Part shown: positions 1-10,561 of the stretch, piece by piece
Position numbering within the stretch: the first letter of the stretch is position 1
How the letters are laid out: each line of letters begins with the position of its first letter
Assembly (NCBI GenBank): GCA_023101725.1
Contig: JALJCO010010517.1
Location: 186,001-250,000 of the forward strand
Reading direction: 5' to 3'
Length of the DNA stretch: 64,000 nucleotides
Source of the DNA: Atherinomorus stipes
Taxonomy: Eukaryota; Chordata; Actinopteri; Atheriniformes; Atherinidae
The notes under the pieces: generated by a model
What the model was told of the DNA's origin: nothing
What the model saw: the letters and a program-made list of their open reading frames with translations, nothing else
Database searches by the model: none
Translations under genes and position numbers: made by a program

Positions 1-636
1 TCCTATCTTAACCCTCAATATTATTAACTCTCAAAACCAGGTGTTAAGGGCTATTTTGTGACTTGGAAATGGGACACCCTTAAATGCAGATATGTCTTCA
101 AACTGTGGGGGGGAGCATTACGCCAAAGCGGCGTTCAGCCTGTCAATTCAGAAGAAGAATTTACTTTATTTACATTTATTTGCAGTGTTAACCTGCCTAA
201 CCATGGACATATTCATAGTCACCGCATACCACGGCTCATTAAAAGGTAAACACCAGCTATAACAAAAATTACGTGGGTAACTGTTGTTCTGTGAATTCCT
301 GGATGACTGCAGTCAGCTGGCCGACACGGCAACGATCTAACATGCTCGACCTGCGAAGAGCGCGAGTAGCTTTGTTTACAGAGGAAATGAAACGGAACTA
401 TCGTTCCACAACTCTGTGACTACGAGAGATGACGTCAGCGCGGTCTTCTTACTGTTATCGGCACAAGCACGTTATACAGGCTGTTATCTTGATAAAACAA
501 CGACATTAGCACTGAGAAAAATAACCATTATGTAACGTTAACTAACTTAAACGATAGCAACATGGCTTTACCACACCGGCCCCTACTGACAAAAGATCGT
601 AAAATAAAAGTAAATATTATGCAACAATGAGATAAC
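1..636. other. unannotated sequence, no feature recognised
   Basis: No coding potential, RNA gene or clear repeat is visible. The longest open frame is about 63 codons with no recognisable motif. The segment ends at the TAA target site of the MITE that follows. Confidence 0.5.
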
Positions 637-639
637 TAA

Positions 640-1448
640 GGTGTGTTCAGACCAAGCGCGATTTGGGCGTCAAGGGCGTCAGGTTTACATGCAAAGTCAA
701 TGGCCGACGCGCGTCGAGGAGGCGTCGAAAAACCTGCGGCACGTTTCGCGCGTCGGGCGCGGCGCGTCGAGGTGCGTTACGCGCGTCGAGTTTTGAGATT
801 TTGAGCGTTTGGGCGTCAGACGCCGGAGTTGGAAAATCTGAACTTTGGCGTCTTGACGCGGGGCGTCGACCAATCAGAGCGAGTCATGACGCAGACACAC
901 TTTTTCTGACAGGAGAGGAAACACACAGAAAAACCAGGGAAATCTCCTCTATCTGAACACAGAGGAGAATAAACTGTGATCTGTGTCCGGTCCCGGTTTC
1001 TGAACGGTGGTTTGATGACCTGCTGTCCTGATGGGATGTACTGGGCTGATAATGCTGCCCCGCATCGGGACAGCGGGACGTTAAACTTTCAGACGGCTGA
1101 AAGTGTCGCTCGCCAGCTGCTCCTGGAGTAAATGATGAAAATCATCACTGTCAGAACACCTGGAATTTTGTGGACCGGACACAGAGCAGAGATGTCCGAC
1201 GACGACGTTCCCTGCTTTATTTATCACATAAAGCCGAGCCGCTCTCTCTCCTGCACCTGCCATGGTGCAGACAGAGCAAAAAGGAAAAAGAGAAAGGAGA
1301 GGCTCCTCCCACGGCGCGGCGAGCGCGGCTTGGCTGGGCATTTCTCGCCGCGCGTCAGGGCGTCAAGACGCTGGAAATCAAGCGTCTGACTTTTTAATGA
1401 CCACGCGTCGAACTTTGGGCGTCAGGCGCGATTCGTCTGAACACACCG
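640..1448. mobile_element. Harbinger-like non-autonomous DNA transposon (MITE)
   Basis: The left end reads GGTGTGTTCAGACCAAGCGC and the right end, on the opposite strand, begins with the same GGTGTGTTCAGAC followed by a related GCGC-containing stretch. The element is therefore bounded by short terminal inverted repeats. It is flanked by TAA at 637-639 and TAA at 1449-1451, the 3-bp duplication typical of PIF/Harbinger elements. The interior is CpG-rich with many GCGTC/GACGC words near both ends and carries no transposase motif, so it is non-autonomous. Open frames of up to ~97 codons inside have no recognisable domain. The superfamily is inferred from the duplication and length; the boundaries are seen directly, with one base of uncertainty at the right tip. 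Confidence 0.6.
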
Positions 1449-1486
1449 TAATCCATAACATGGGCCTAAACTAAGATAAAACAATA

Positions 1487-2615
1487 GGGGATTATCACGC
1501 TTACCGGAAGTTCCCGGATTTTGACACTTCCTCTTCCGGGCCATGTTAACATCAGCCGTTCCTGCTCTGTTATACTGTTTAAATCGGATAAACTCCAAAC
1601 ATACTTAAGTTTTCATTCCAGACCGAAGTGATACTGGATCAAAAGCTGGATCAAAGCGATCGATTCGCCGCGGTGAAGGGCCGAACTTTATAATAAAACA
1701 CACGTTTGTTTGTCGCTGTGGTGCACAACACCGGCACTTCACAGCATGCTAGCATTAGCCAGCTAGCATTTACTGACGTGCTTAACATTGTGAGTCTTAA
1801 AACACACAAACATCTGAAAATCGGGTCTGTACCTCCCCGTTTCCAGTGGAACAACTGGGGACTGCCAAGAAAGGAGACGCTTTCAGATGCTTGTGTGTTT
1901 TCAGCCGCACAAAGTTAGGCACGTCATCAAGCTGGCTAATGCTTACAGGCTAACACGACTGTATAGTCTGCCGGCCACAAACAAACGTGTGTGTTGTTTT
2001 ATTATAAAGTTTGGTCCTTCACCGCGGCAAATCGGTCGTTTTGATCCACTTCTTCCTTAGCATCACTTCAGTCTGGAATGAAAACTTGGCATTGGCGTTT
2101 ATCCGATTTACAAATCGGTTTAACAGAGTAGTAGCTGGCGGACTACTGTTAGCAGGTTAGCATTAGCCAGCTTGATGACGTGCCTAACTTTGTGCGGCTG
2201 AAAACACACAAGCATCTGAAAGCGTCTCCTTTCTTGACAGTCCCCAGTTGTTCCACTGGAAACAGGGGGGGTACAGACCCGATTTTCAGATGTATGTGTG
2301 TTTTAAGACGCACAAAGTTAAGCGCGTCGGTAAACGCTAGCTGGCTAATGCTAGCATGCCGGTGTTGTGCCCCACCGGCTGCAAACAAACATGCTACGTT
2401 GTTTTATTATAAAGTTCGGCCCTTCACTCTGGAGAATCGCTTTGATCCACTTCTTCCTTAGTATCACTTCAGTCTGGAATCCGTGAAAATTTCAGTAGGG
2501 TTGGCGTTTATTCACGTTATCTACGAAGTAAAGCAGGGACATTGAACTGAACCGGAAGTGGGCCGTCTAACTGTTTCAAACCGGAAGTTCGGAACACGGA
2601 AGCGTGATAATCCCC
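1487..2615 (+). mobile_element. Giant foldback (nested palindrome) DNA element, copy 1
   Basis: The element starts GGGGATTATCACGC and ends with its exact complement GCGTGATAATCCCC, with TA on both sides (1485-1486 and 2616-2617). Nearly the whole 1,129 bp is inverted repeats. A block at about 1581-1705 recurs inverted at 1990-2110 and again at 2390-2480. A block containing GCTAGCATTAGCCAGCTAGC (from 1748) and its neighbour ending near 1945 recur inverted at 2155-2255 and 2265-2360. Within each half, two AACACACAA(A/G)CATCTGAAA-type words also face each other. There is no coding sequence. The TA duplication suggests a Tc1/mariner-type mobiliser, which is inference. A second copy lies inverted at 31508-32632. 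Confidence 0.85.
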
Positions 2616-2842
2616 TATGGTTTTCCTAATATTTATATCTCCATTAACAAAGAAAATACTGAAGATTTGTAGCTCGCCTTCTTTGCTGCTGCATTCTGGG
2701 TAATCCTTACTCACAAGGGTGGTGTCAGAGAATCTCAGTATTGAGGGCGATTCAGCCTCAAATTAGCCTCAACTTAACGTTCTGATAATGGGGACAGCAC
2801 TTGCACTTCGCGGGAGTGCACATTTTTGAGATTGGGGGTTAA

Positions 2843-3595
2843 AGCAGAACTCAGTAACTTCAGCTCGGGGCTCCCCCTAGTGGCGTCCTTTCACTGTCGT
2901 AAAGTTCAACCCCCCCTACACCCCCACAGCACACAGACGGCTTCTCTACCTGTCTTTCCTCTATTTTGATCCCTGGATATATTTCTAAGCGTTTACTAGC
3001 TTGTTGATGCTACGTTGCTGCGTTGGTAGCAGCACCACGTCTCCCTCTGCTCAAAGCAAAGACCTGTCTCTTCTAAAACGGGACGTTTTACCCGCGATTT
3101 GCGGGTAAATATGCCGTGGATTATATTTTTCTCTGGTGTTGGCGAGTAGCAGGTAAGAATACAAACTATTATTTACTTTTTGCGGACGTGACAAGTGATT
3201 ATTGAGCCTGAAGCAGTGATGCTTCACCCGGCGCCCAGGCAGCGCAGCTACGTGAATCACTCTGGTCCAGCAAAGAGTTGGTTATGAGAGCCAGGAGCCG
3301 TGTTTAGGTGGTGTGAAGCTAAAGAAATGTTTTCTTCGAATTAGCGCTGGTAGTCTGGTTCAAATCAGAGCTGGAAGCAGCTCGGTAGATAGGGGACCTC
3401 AGTACCGTACAGCGGTTTCTGTTGTCGCAAGTTCTGCTCGGGTCGGCGCAGGCAAAGTTGTATTTAGCTGCTCGCAGGCCAGAGGCCCCGGCGGGAGGGG
3501 GGGGGAAACATTGAATCGCTCCGTAAACACTTTGTTTAGCCCCACGGGGATTCCGAAAAGCATTTATTGAGGTAAGAAAGTTACTGAGGTCTCCT
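2843..3595. mobile_element. TTAA-flanked (piggyBac-type) non-autonomous element
   Basis: TTAA occurs at 2839-2842 and 3596-3599. The sequence immediately inside each is an inverted repeat: AGCAGAACTCAGTAACTT at the left and, on the opposite strand, AGGAGACCTCAGTAACTT at the right. TTAA duplication is the hallmark of piggyBac-type insertion. No transposase is encoded, and short open frames on both strands show no motif. A G-run at about 3496-3505 is present. The right flank reads directly into a LINE 3' tail, so the element probably inserted in or beside that LINE. Superfamily assignment is inferred from the target site only. Confidence 0.55.
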
Positions 3596-3599
3596 TTAA

Positions 3600-4085
3600 G
3601 ACAGGAACAGGGATTCACCCTCAGTCTTTTACCATCAACTCTAGTGTTTTCTCATGGGGGGGCCTCCACACTGGGAGCTCTGCTTTTTGGTCTGCAGGGT
3701 TATTGCCACTGGGGGGCCCTCTTGTCGGGATGGCTGAGGGGTCCTGCTCTGGTTGTGGTGTGGGCCCTGGGCGGCCGGGGCCTGGGGGGTCCCTCTGGTG
3801 GCTTCTGAGACCATGATGGCTCCCAGTTTGGACGGATCCCAAAGATGCTGTATGGTTTCCTCACAGCAGCGCCAAACCAGGTTATTCATACAGTTCTAAC
3901 AAATAGTGAGGGAGGGTATGTGTGTGTGTGGGTGTGTGTGTGTGTGTGTGTGGGAGAGAGAGAATGTGTGATTGTTTGTCTAATCATCAAATATTGCTGA
4001 TTTTAATGTTACGCACTTTGTGCTACTCTGGTATGAAAAGTGCTTTAAAAATAAATTTCATTCATTCATTCATGGATAAAAGTAG
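3600..4085 (+). mobile_element. Non-LTR retrotransposon 3' untranslated tail
   Basis: A GC-rich stretch (3655-3850) is followed by a GT microsatellite and then an AT-rich tail. The tail contains a GTGCTTTAAAAATAAATTTC-type end and a (CATT)n run at about 4050-4072. A gene-poor GC-rich body ending in a short tandem repeat after an AATAAA-like signal is typical of fish LINE 3' ends. No reverse transcriptase sequence remains. The clade is not determined. The left end is cut by the TTAA element. Confidence 0.45.
3919..3952. repeat. (GT)n microsatellite
   Basis: Alternating TG/GT for about 34 bp with one GG interruption. Confidence 0.9.
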
Positions 4086-6029
4086 GATTGGGATTGAGGT
4101 GATGTAAACGGGACAATGAAACGGGGCAAAGAACTGCTAAAGGTCACTTTCCTGCACCACCTCGTCTTCTCTTTTGTTTCCAGCTGTCAGCTGCAGAAGC
4201 AGATAGACCAGACTGGAAGCAGATGCCAAGAAGATGATCTAAAACACAATAATGCAGAAACAATGGAAGAAAAGGTGATAATGTGAGGAATTAGCAGCTG
4301 CTTTGATAAAAGGCACCAAAAGGAAACGTTTTGAACCTTGATTTTAAACCACTGACAGTTTCCGCTTGCAGTTTTCTGGGAGTTTGTTCCACTAACTTGC
4401 AGGTGAGCAGCTTGCACACAGACAGGAGCGCCTGCATGGTGGCGCTGCTCACAGAGACGATGTGACTTTACTGAATACAACACTGTCGGAGGCAAAGCAT
4501 TACTCTAAAAAATCAATGTGTGTGTTTGTGTTTTGCAAGTGTGCTACGTCTGTCTGTGAACCGGGCATATCAGCATGTTTTGCATATGTGAATGCAGGGT
4601 TCGTGCACGCTAATAAATAAGGCTTTACATCATGTGTGAAAGGTGTAATGCAGCAGGAAAGAGTTTGTCTTCCTGATGGCAGCCCTCTCTGTTTCCTGTC
4701 TTTTTTCATTGTTTGTGGGCGAAAGTTTCCGTGCAGGCACTGTTGATCATGGCCTATCAAGTGTCATCTTATTTGCATTCAGTGGACGCATCATTATTCA
4801 CAACATTTGATGTCCACAAAAACACATTAGACCTCTGTTTCGGTGCCGAGTGGCGTTGGTCGCGACCGCCCAGACATCATTTGTGCGCCCAAATAGTCGA
4901 ATGTAAATTGATATGTAAGAAAATGCCCCATTAACTTTTTCATTAATGGTTATAATGCGTTCTGAGTGTCATCCGCGGGGCGGTGTGCTCTTGTGAGCAC
5001 GGCCACACACACACACACACACACACACACAAGGCGTCACAAACACACGGAAAAAACAAAAAACACGCATGCAGATGTAGAAATGAACACTGATAATTTA
5101 CACGGGGAAGTTGGAACATGGGGAAACTGACGGCGAGCACGCCTCCTGGAAACGCCGGCCGCTGATCTGAGCAGAACTACATCTTCATACCTGCACTCCT
5201 TCAGCTTTCACAAGACTTTCGCTTTAATTGGAGCCTTCGCAAGTTCACGCCGGCAGATGTGCTCGCAGCTGTTTGACTCGACACTTTGGGCTCATGTTGG
5301 CTGCGTTTTCTGCAACTTCACACTGATGTTTCAGGCATGCGGCTGCCAGTGTGAATGACTCACACTTCATCCTGCGCTGCAGCGTGCAGATGGTCAGATA
5401 TTTTCACAAGGCAAGCTTTGTGCTTTTCTCACATCACACCCTTAACGATAGCTGCAGGTATCCAGCGCTCGGGTCGGCAGCAGCTCCAGACAACCTTGTG
5501 CTCTCAGCAACTCGCAGCCTTCAGCTTCTTTCTGTCTGTTTTCCTTCGTTTCTTTCTGAGATTTAATGTTGTCATTCATAATTAAAGCGCTGGTTGAGAC
5601 TACAGCAATGCTTCTGAGGATGTGAGGATTTTTCATCCTACAGAAGCATGTTAGCATTTATCTTTGTAAGAGGTGATTTACAGTTTAGTTTTCTCTGTAT
5701 TATTGACGCCCTGCAGCACACCCGACTGGTTCAAACGCAGCCAGAGACATAAAGAGTCTTCATCTGCAGGAACAGGAGAGTTTTGCAACAGAGGTCAGTC
5801 TCACTTGCAGCTCAGAAATAAACAGTTAGCATTGTAACACTACTGGTAGAATAAACACCACCAGCAGCAGATAATCTTTATACACCAACTACAGGACAGT
5901 AAAAGTGGCTAAAAAGCCTGGAACATCAAACACAGCAGGACCTGCAGCAGGAAATAAACCCGTCTGCCGGTAGGATTTCAGCTGATCAGGAGCAGGAAAT
6001 TCACCGGCTGCCATCTTTTCATTCATTCT
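4086..6029. other. unannotated sequence with a CA microsatellite
   Basis: No coding exon or recognised transposon is seen. A (CA)n microsatellite occupies about 5004-5031. Short open frames, such as one of about 100 codons on the minus strand at 4187-4495, lack recognisable motifs and are not called. Confidence 0.5.
5004..5031. repeat. (CA)n microsatellite
   Basis: Uninterrupted CA dinucleotides. Confidence 0.9.
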
Positions 6030-6890
6030 CTGAATGAAAGTGATTGCTTGATTGCAGTGATTGCTTATCAAAATTTTAGCTTTGGAGCCCCATCATGCCT
6101 GTTTACTTGTTTTTTGTGTTTGTTTTTTTTTATTTCTGTTGAACCACAATTCAAAATCAATAGGCGCTTTTGGATTGAACCTTTTCAGGAACGAGGCAGT
6201 TTTTTTTTTGCACATTCGGACATATAGGATCTAGGGACCTCGGACCTCATTTCCTAGAACCTTTTCAGCTCCTACTCTGAGGCAGGGCCTTTTCGGGGTT
6301 CCATAGGAACTGAAATACGTAGATGTTTGGTGATTGATAGAACTGGCAAGCCCCACCCCTTGTGTGAGCGCCGCCTCTTCCAGCCCCGCCATATTTAAAA
6401 AGTCTCACAGCTGTTTACCTGTTTACCGAGATCGTAATAACAACAAGAACTCTTTCAATATGAGTGTACCAATTCATTATTAAATTCATCACAATGGTGC
6501 ACGTCCCAAATTGATAACAATTTTGACCGTCCACTAAAGTTCCCGGCGCACTTCAACAAAAGATAAACAAGGGAAAGCTGGTAAGTTAGCTTTTATAATA
6601 GCTTTGAATAAAAAAGGATGAGAAACCTCAGTTTTGTATCAGATGATCTGGGGCATAGATTTGTCTCTGTCGCAACGATTGCGTCACACATGGTTCCTAA
6701 CAAGGTCCTCCCTCATGTGCGAACGCACACTGAAGGTGAAGGTTCTTATAACTAAACTCTGGAGGCGTAGTTATAGGAACTGCGTTCTTAGAACCTCTCT
6801 GTCCGCCTAATGTCACAATTTTCATGGAACTTTTATTTATTATTATATTATTATCATTATTATATTATTATTTATTACTTTTGTCAAATT
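6030..6890 (+). repeat. Dispersed repeat family 'R2', copy 1, split by an insertion
   Basis: The parts 6030-6160 and 6811-6890 match the uninterrupted copy at 12219-12490 and the reverse-strand copy at 18430-18730. Shared landmarks are GATTGCAGTGATTG, GCCCCATCATGC, GTTGAACCACAATT and TTATTACTTTTGTCAAATTC. The two parts are contiguous in the other copies but separated here by 6161-6810. The nature of the family is not recognised. Confidence 0.6.
6161..6810. mobile_element. MITE (Harbinger-like?) inserted in the R2 repeat
   Basis: The left end TAGGCGCTTTTGG and the right end, TTAGGCGGACAGAGAGG on the opposite strand, share a TAGGCG tip. The insertion precisely interrupts an R2 repeat that is continuous elsewhere. 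The interior has GGAACC/GGTTCC-type words near both ends and no coding capacity. A segment at about 6573-6645 recurs at 15450-15515, so the element belongs to a repeated family. A clean target duplication is not visible (ATA at the left, TAA at the right). The Harbinger label is tentative. Confidence 0.5.
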
Positions 6891-7007
6891 CAGCAAGGAG
6901 GGGAGAGATGTGTAGGAAGAGAAGGGTGGGGAGGGAGGGTGTCCAGGGTGTGTATGGAAGAAGAAGTAAGAAGGGATTGTGTGTGTGTGTGTTACATACT
7001 GTACTAG

Positions 7008-8995
7008 CATATATCAGATACAAGCAGGTATTACATACTACCATTTATCAGATACTAACAGGTATAAGATACTACCATTTATCAGATACCAGCAGGTATT
7101 AGATACTACCATTTATCAGATACTAGCAGGTATAAGATACTACCATATGTCAGATACTAGCAGGTATTAGATACTACCATTTATCAGATACTAGCAGGTA
7201 TAAGATACTACCATTTATCAGATACTAGCAGGTATTAGATACTACCATATGTCAGATACTAGCAGGTATTAGATACTACCATTTATCAGATACTAGCAGG
7301 TATAAGATACTACCATTTATCAGATACTAGCAGGTATTAGATACTACCATTTATCAGATACTAGCAGGTATAAGATACTACCATTTATCAGATACGAGCA
7401 GGTATTAGATACTACCATATGTCAGATACTAGCAGGTATTAGATACTACCATTTATCAGATACTAGCAGGTATAAGATACTACCATTTATCAGATACTAG
7501 CAGGTATTAGATACTACCATTTATCAGATACTAGCAGGTATTAGATACTACCATATGTCAGATACTAGCAGGTATTAGATACTACCATTTATCAGATACT
7601 AGCAGGTATAAGATACTACCATTTATCAGATACTAGCAGGTATTAGATACTACCATTTATCAGATACTAGCAGGTATAAGATACTACCATTTATCAGATA
7701 CGAGCAGGTATTAGATACTACCATTTATCAGATACTAGCAGGTATTAGATACTACCATTTATCAGATACTAGCAGGTATTAGATACTACCATATGTCAGA
7801 TACTAGCAGGTATTAGATACTACCATATGTCAAATACTAGCAGGTATTAGATACTACCATATGTCAAATACTAGCAGGTATTAGATACTACCATATGTCA
7901 GATACTAGCAGGTATTAGATACTACCATATGTCAGATACTAGCAGGTATTAGATACTACCATTTATCAGATACTAGCAGGTATTAGATACTACCATATGT
8001 CAGATACTAGCAGGTATTAGATACTACCATATGTCAGATACTAGCAGGTATTAGATACTACCATATGTCAGATACTAGCAGGTATTAGATACTACCATAT
8101 GTCAGATACTAGCAGGTATTAGATACTACCATATTAGATACTAGCAGGTATTAGATACTACCATATTCAGATACTAGCAGGTATTAGATACTACCATATA
8201 TCAGATACTAACAGGTATAAGATACTACCATTTATCAGATACGAGCAGGTATTAGATACTACCATTTATCAGATACTAGCAGGTATTAGATACTACCATT
8301 TATCAGATACTAGCAGGTATTAGATACTACCATATATCAGATACTAGCAGGTATTAGATACTACCATATGTCAGATACTAGCAGGTATTAGATACTACCA
8401 TATGTCAGATACTAGCAGGTATTAGATACTACCATATGTCAGATACTAGCAGGTATTAGATACTACCATATGTCAGATACTAGCAGGTATTAGATACTAC
8501 CATATGTCAGATACTAGCAGGTATCAGATACTAGCATATGTCATATACTAGCAGGTATTAGATACTACCATATGTCAGATACTAGCAGGTATTAGATACT
8601 ACCATATTAGATACTAGCAGGTATTAGATACTACCATATATCAGATACTAGCAGGTATTAGATACTACCATATATCAGATACTAGCAGGCATTAGATACT
8701 ACCATATATCAGATACAAGCAGGTATTAGATACTACCATATGTCAGATACTAGCAGGTATTAGATACTACCATATGTCAGATACTAGCAGGTATTAGATA
8801 CTACCATATTAGATACTAGCAGGTATTAGATACTACCATATATCAGATACTAGCAGGTATTAGATACTACCATATATCAGATACTAGCAGGTATTAGATA
8901 CTACCATATATCAGATACTAGCAGGCATTAGATACTACCATATATCAGATACTAGCAGGTATTAGATACTGCCAGATATCAGATACTAGCAGGTA
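7008..8995. repeat. 34-bp minisatellite, ~58 copies
   Basis: The unit consists of CAGATACTAGCAGGTAT followed by TAGATACTACCATATGT or a TTTAT variant. The two 17-bp halves share 12 of 17 bases, so the 34-mer is an ancient dimer. The left zone (about 7040-7740) is dominated by CCATTTATC units alternating TATAAG and TATTAG, giving a 68-bp superunit. The right zone (about 7780-8990) is dominated by CCATATGTC or CCATATATC. A rare GATACGAGC variant at 7391 and 7697 marks a 306-bp (9-unit) duplication. Three units lack the ATGTC segment (near 8135, 8600 and 8805). No coding role is inferred. Confidence 0.95.
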
Positions 8996-8999
8996 TTAC

Positions 9000-9409
9000 C
9001 AACATGTGTCTAATTCTAATGTTTCTAACAACTTGGTAACTGAACCAACAACTTAAAATCAGACATATTATCAGCAGCATCAAAGCAAGTCAGTCTGTAG
9101 CAGCAGCAGCTGCACTGTAGTCACATGACTCTGAAAGGAATGCTGGGAAATTAAGTTCTTCCAGGATAACAGCGACTTTCAGACGTACTGGACTGATGCT
9201 CATCTTGCATTGCAGTTGTCTTGGAAACGTTTTTTTCTGAGGTAACTTTGGGCAGAAGTGGCGTCGTGAACTCGTTTTTCTGAGCTGTAAGCTAATAATT
9301 TTGCAGAGGACCCCAGATTGTAGATTCAAAGATGTGTCATTGTGTTTACTAGCTTCTCACAGCAGTCTATTTTTCTTTAAAACGTTGCACGAATATACGG
9401 TAACAGTAG
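9000..9409. other. unannotated sequence
   Basis: Unique-looking sequence between the 34-bp array and a MITE candidate. A short CAG run (CAGCAGCAGC) lies near 9103. No gene is supported. Confidence 0.45.
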
Positions 9410-9828
9410 CTGTGTTTACATGGCGCAATTTTGATCAGAATAAAAAGACTGGAAAGTCTGACGTTAGGCGGCCCTCAAACTGTAGCTGCACCTTTGCCCC
9501 GGATCCATAAGGATCTGTTCATGATCATGTACTTTAGCTGCGGGTCCAGTACAGACCTGTTATATGCTTGTGTTATTAATCCCCACTGAAAGAGTTAACG
9601 ATTATTGAGCATTGCAACGGTCAAAAGATTCAAAATGTAAAAAAAAGAAAACTCCTCTTCTTACAAACTAGGAGCCATTGCGCATGTCAGCATTACGAAA
9701 ATATCTCCATCAAGTAAATGCAAACGATCGGATCACTTCCCCCCCCGTCCATGTAAACACGTCAGCTCTGATCGGGAAGATTTCAGTCGGACAGATGAAT
9801 TATTGTCCATGTAAACGGAACTAGTGTC
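9410..9828. mobile_element. Candidate MITE with GTTTACATGG ends
   Basis: GTGTTTACATGGCGCAA lies at 9412 and its inverted counterpart TTGTCCATGTAAACGGA ends at about 9820. Another CCATGTAAACAC occurs internally near 9750. Inverted GTTTACATGG words at both edges of a ~420-bp non-coding block are typical of fish MITEs. No target duplication is clear, so boundaries are approximate. Confidence 0.35.
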
Positions 9829-10383
9829 ACAATGTCTGTGTTATTAAAAGAGGCTGTTTTGGAGACGTCTGTTTCGGCAAACGGCAAATACCTGGCAATG
9901 TCATCATCTCACGTCCACCTGGAATTCCCAGACAACGTGAATGCACCATGAAGGAGCAACAAAAAATATCAATACCACATTTTTTAATCTTGACGGGATA
10001 TTGCAACACAAAATATTGAGATATTTTAGTGTATCGACATTTTCTTACTCCCTTAATTACAACGTCTGGTGTTTTGAGGAGGGCAGCCCTCAGACATGCA
10101 CGACGTGCTGTATACTGACCCCAGAAACCAGCCCATTACTTACATTATTAATAATAATATTAGAATATAATGTATTGGAATATTTGGCTAATATTTGGGT
10201 CAGACGTTACACAGCATCCCTTCAACGTGATGCAGTGTACAGTCATCATCACATCTTTCATTTTACAAATGCTGGCCGCAGCTTTTCGTCTCCATTACAT
10301 CAGAGATGCTGCTTTTCAGTTTACACTCATTCCTCGTGCTGGCATTTAAAATCCTTCCCTTCTCCCTCTGTGAGTCCGTGTAC
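9829..10383. other. unannotated sequence
   Basis: A 221-codon open frame begins here and runs through the 23-bp array downstream. It has no domain, and its second half is only translated minisatellite, so it is not called. Confidence 0.45.
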
Positions 10384-10561
10384 CTGCCATGTACCCGGTA
10401 CTTCTCCTGCCATGTCCCGTCTCTCCTGCCAGTACCCGGTACTTCTCCTGCCATGTCCCGGTACTTCTCCTGCCATGTACCCGGTACTTCTCCTGCCATG
10501 TACCTGGTACTTCTCCTGCCATGTACCCGGTACTTCTCCTGCCATGTACCCGGTACTTCTG
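10384..10561. repeat. 23-bp minisatellite, ~8 copies
   Basis: The unit contains CATGTACCCGGTACTTCTCC and then TGC. Each full unit carries the 11-bp palindrome GTACCCGGTAC. Some units are shortened (CATGTCCCG). The array runs without a stop in more than one frame, which reflects unit composition. Confidence 0.9.

Noticed and set aside
663..956. 97-codon arginine-rich open frame
   Set aside because: It lies inside a MITE and its arginine content comes from GCGTC/CGTCG words of the inverted ends.
3313..3618. 85- and 99-codon overlapping frames on opposite strands
   Set aside because: They overlap each other inside a TTAA-flanked element with no protein motif.
7008..8995. CRISPR-like array of 34-bp repeats
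   Set aside because: The repeats are head-to-tail without unique spacers, and the window is vertebrate; it is a minisatellite.
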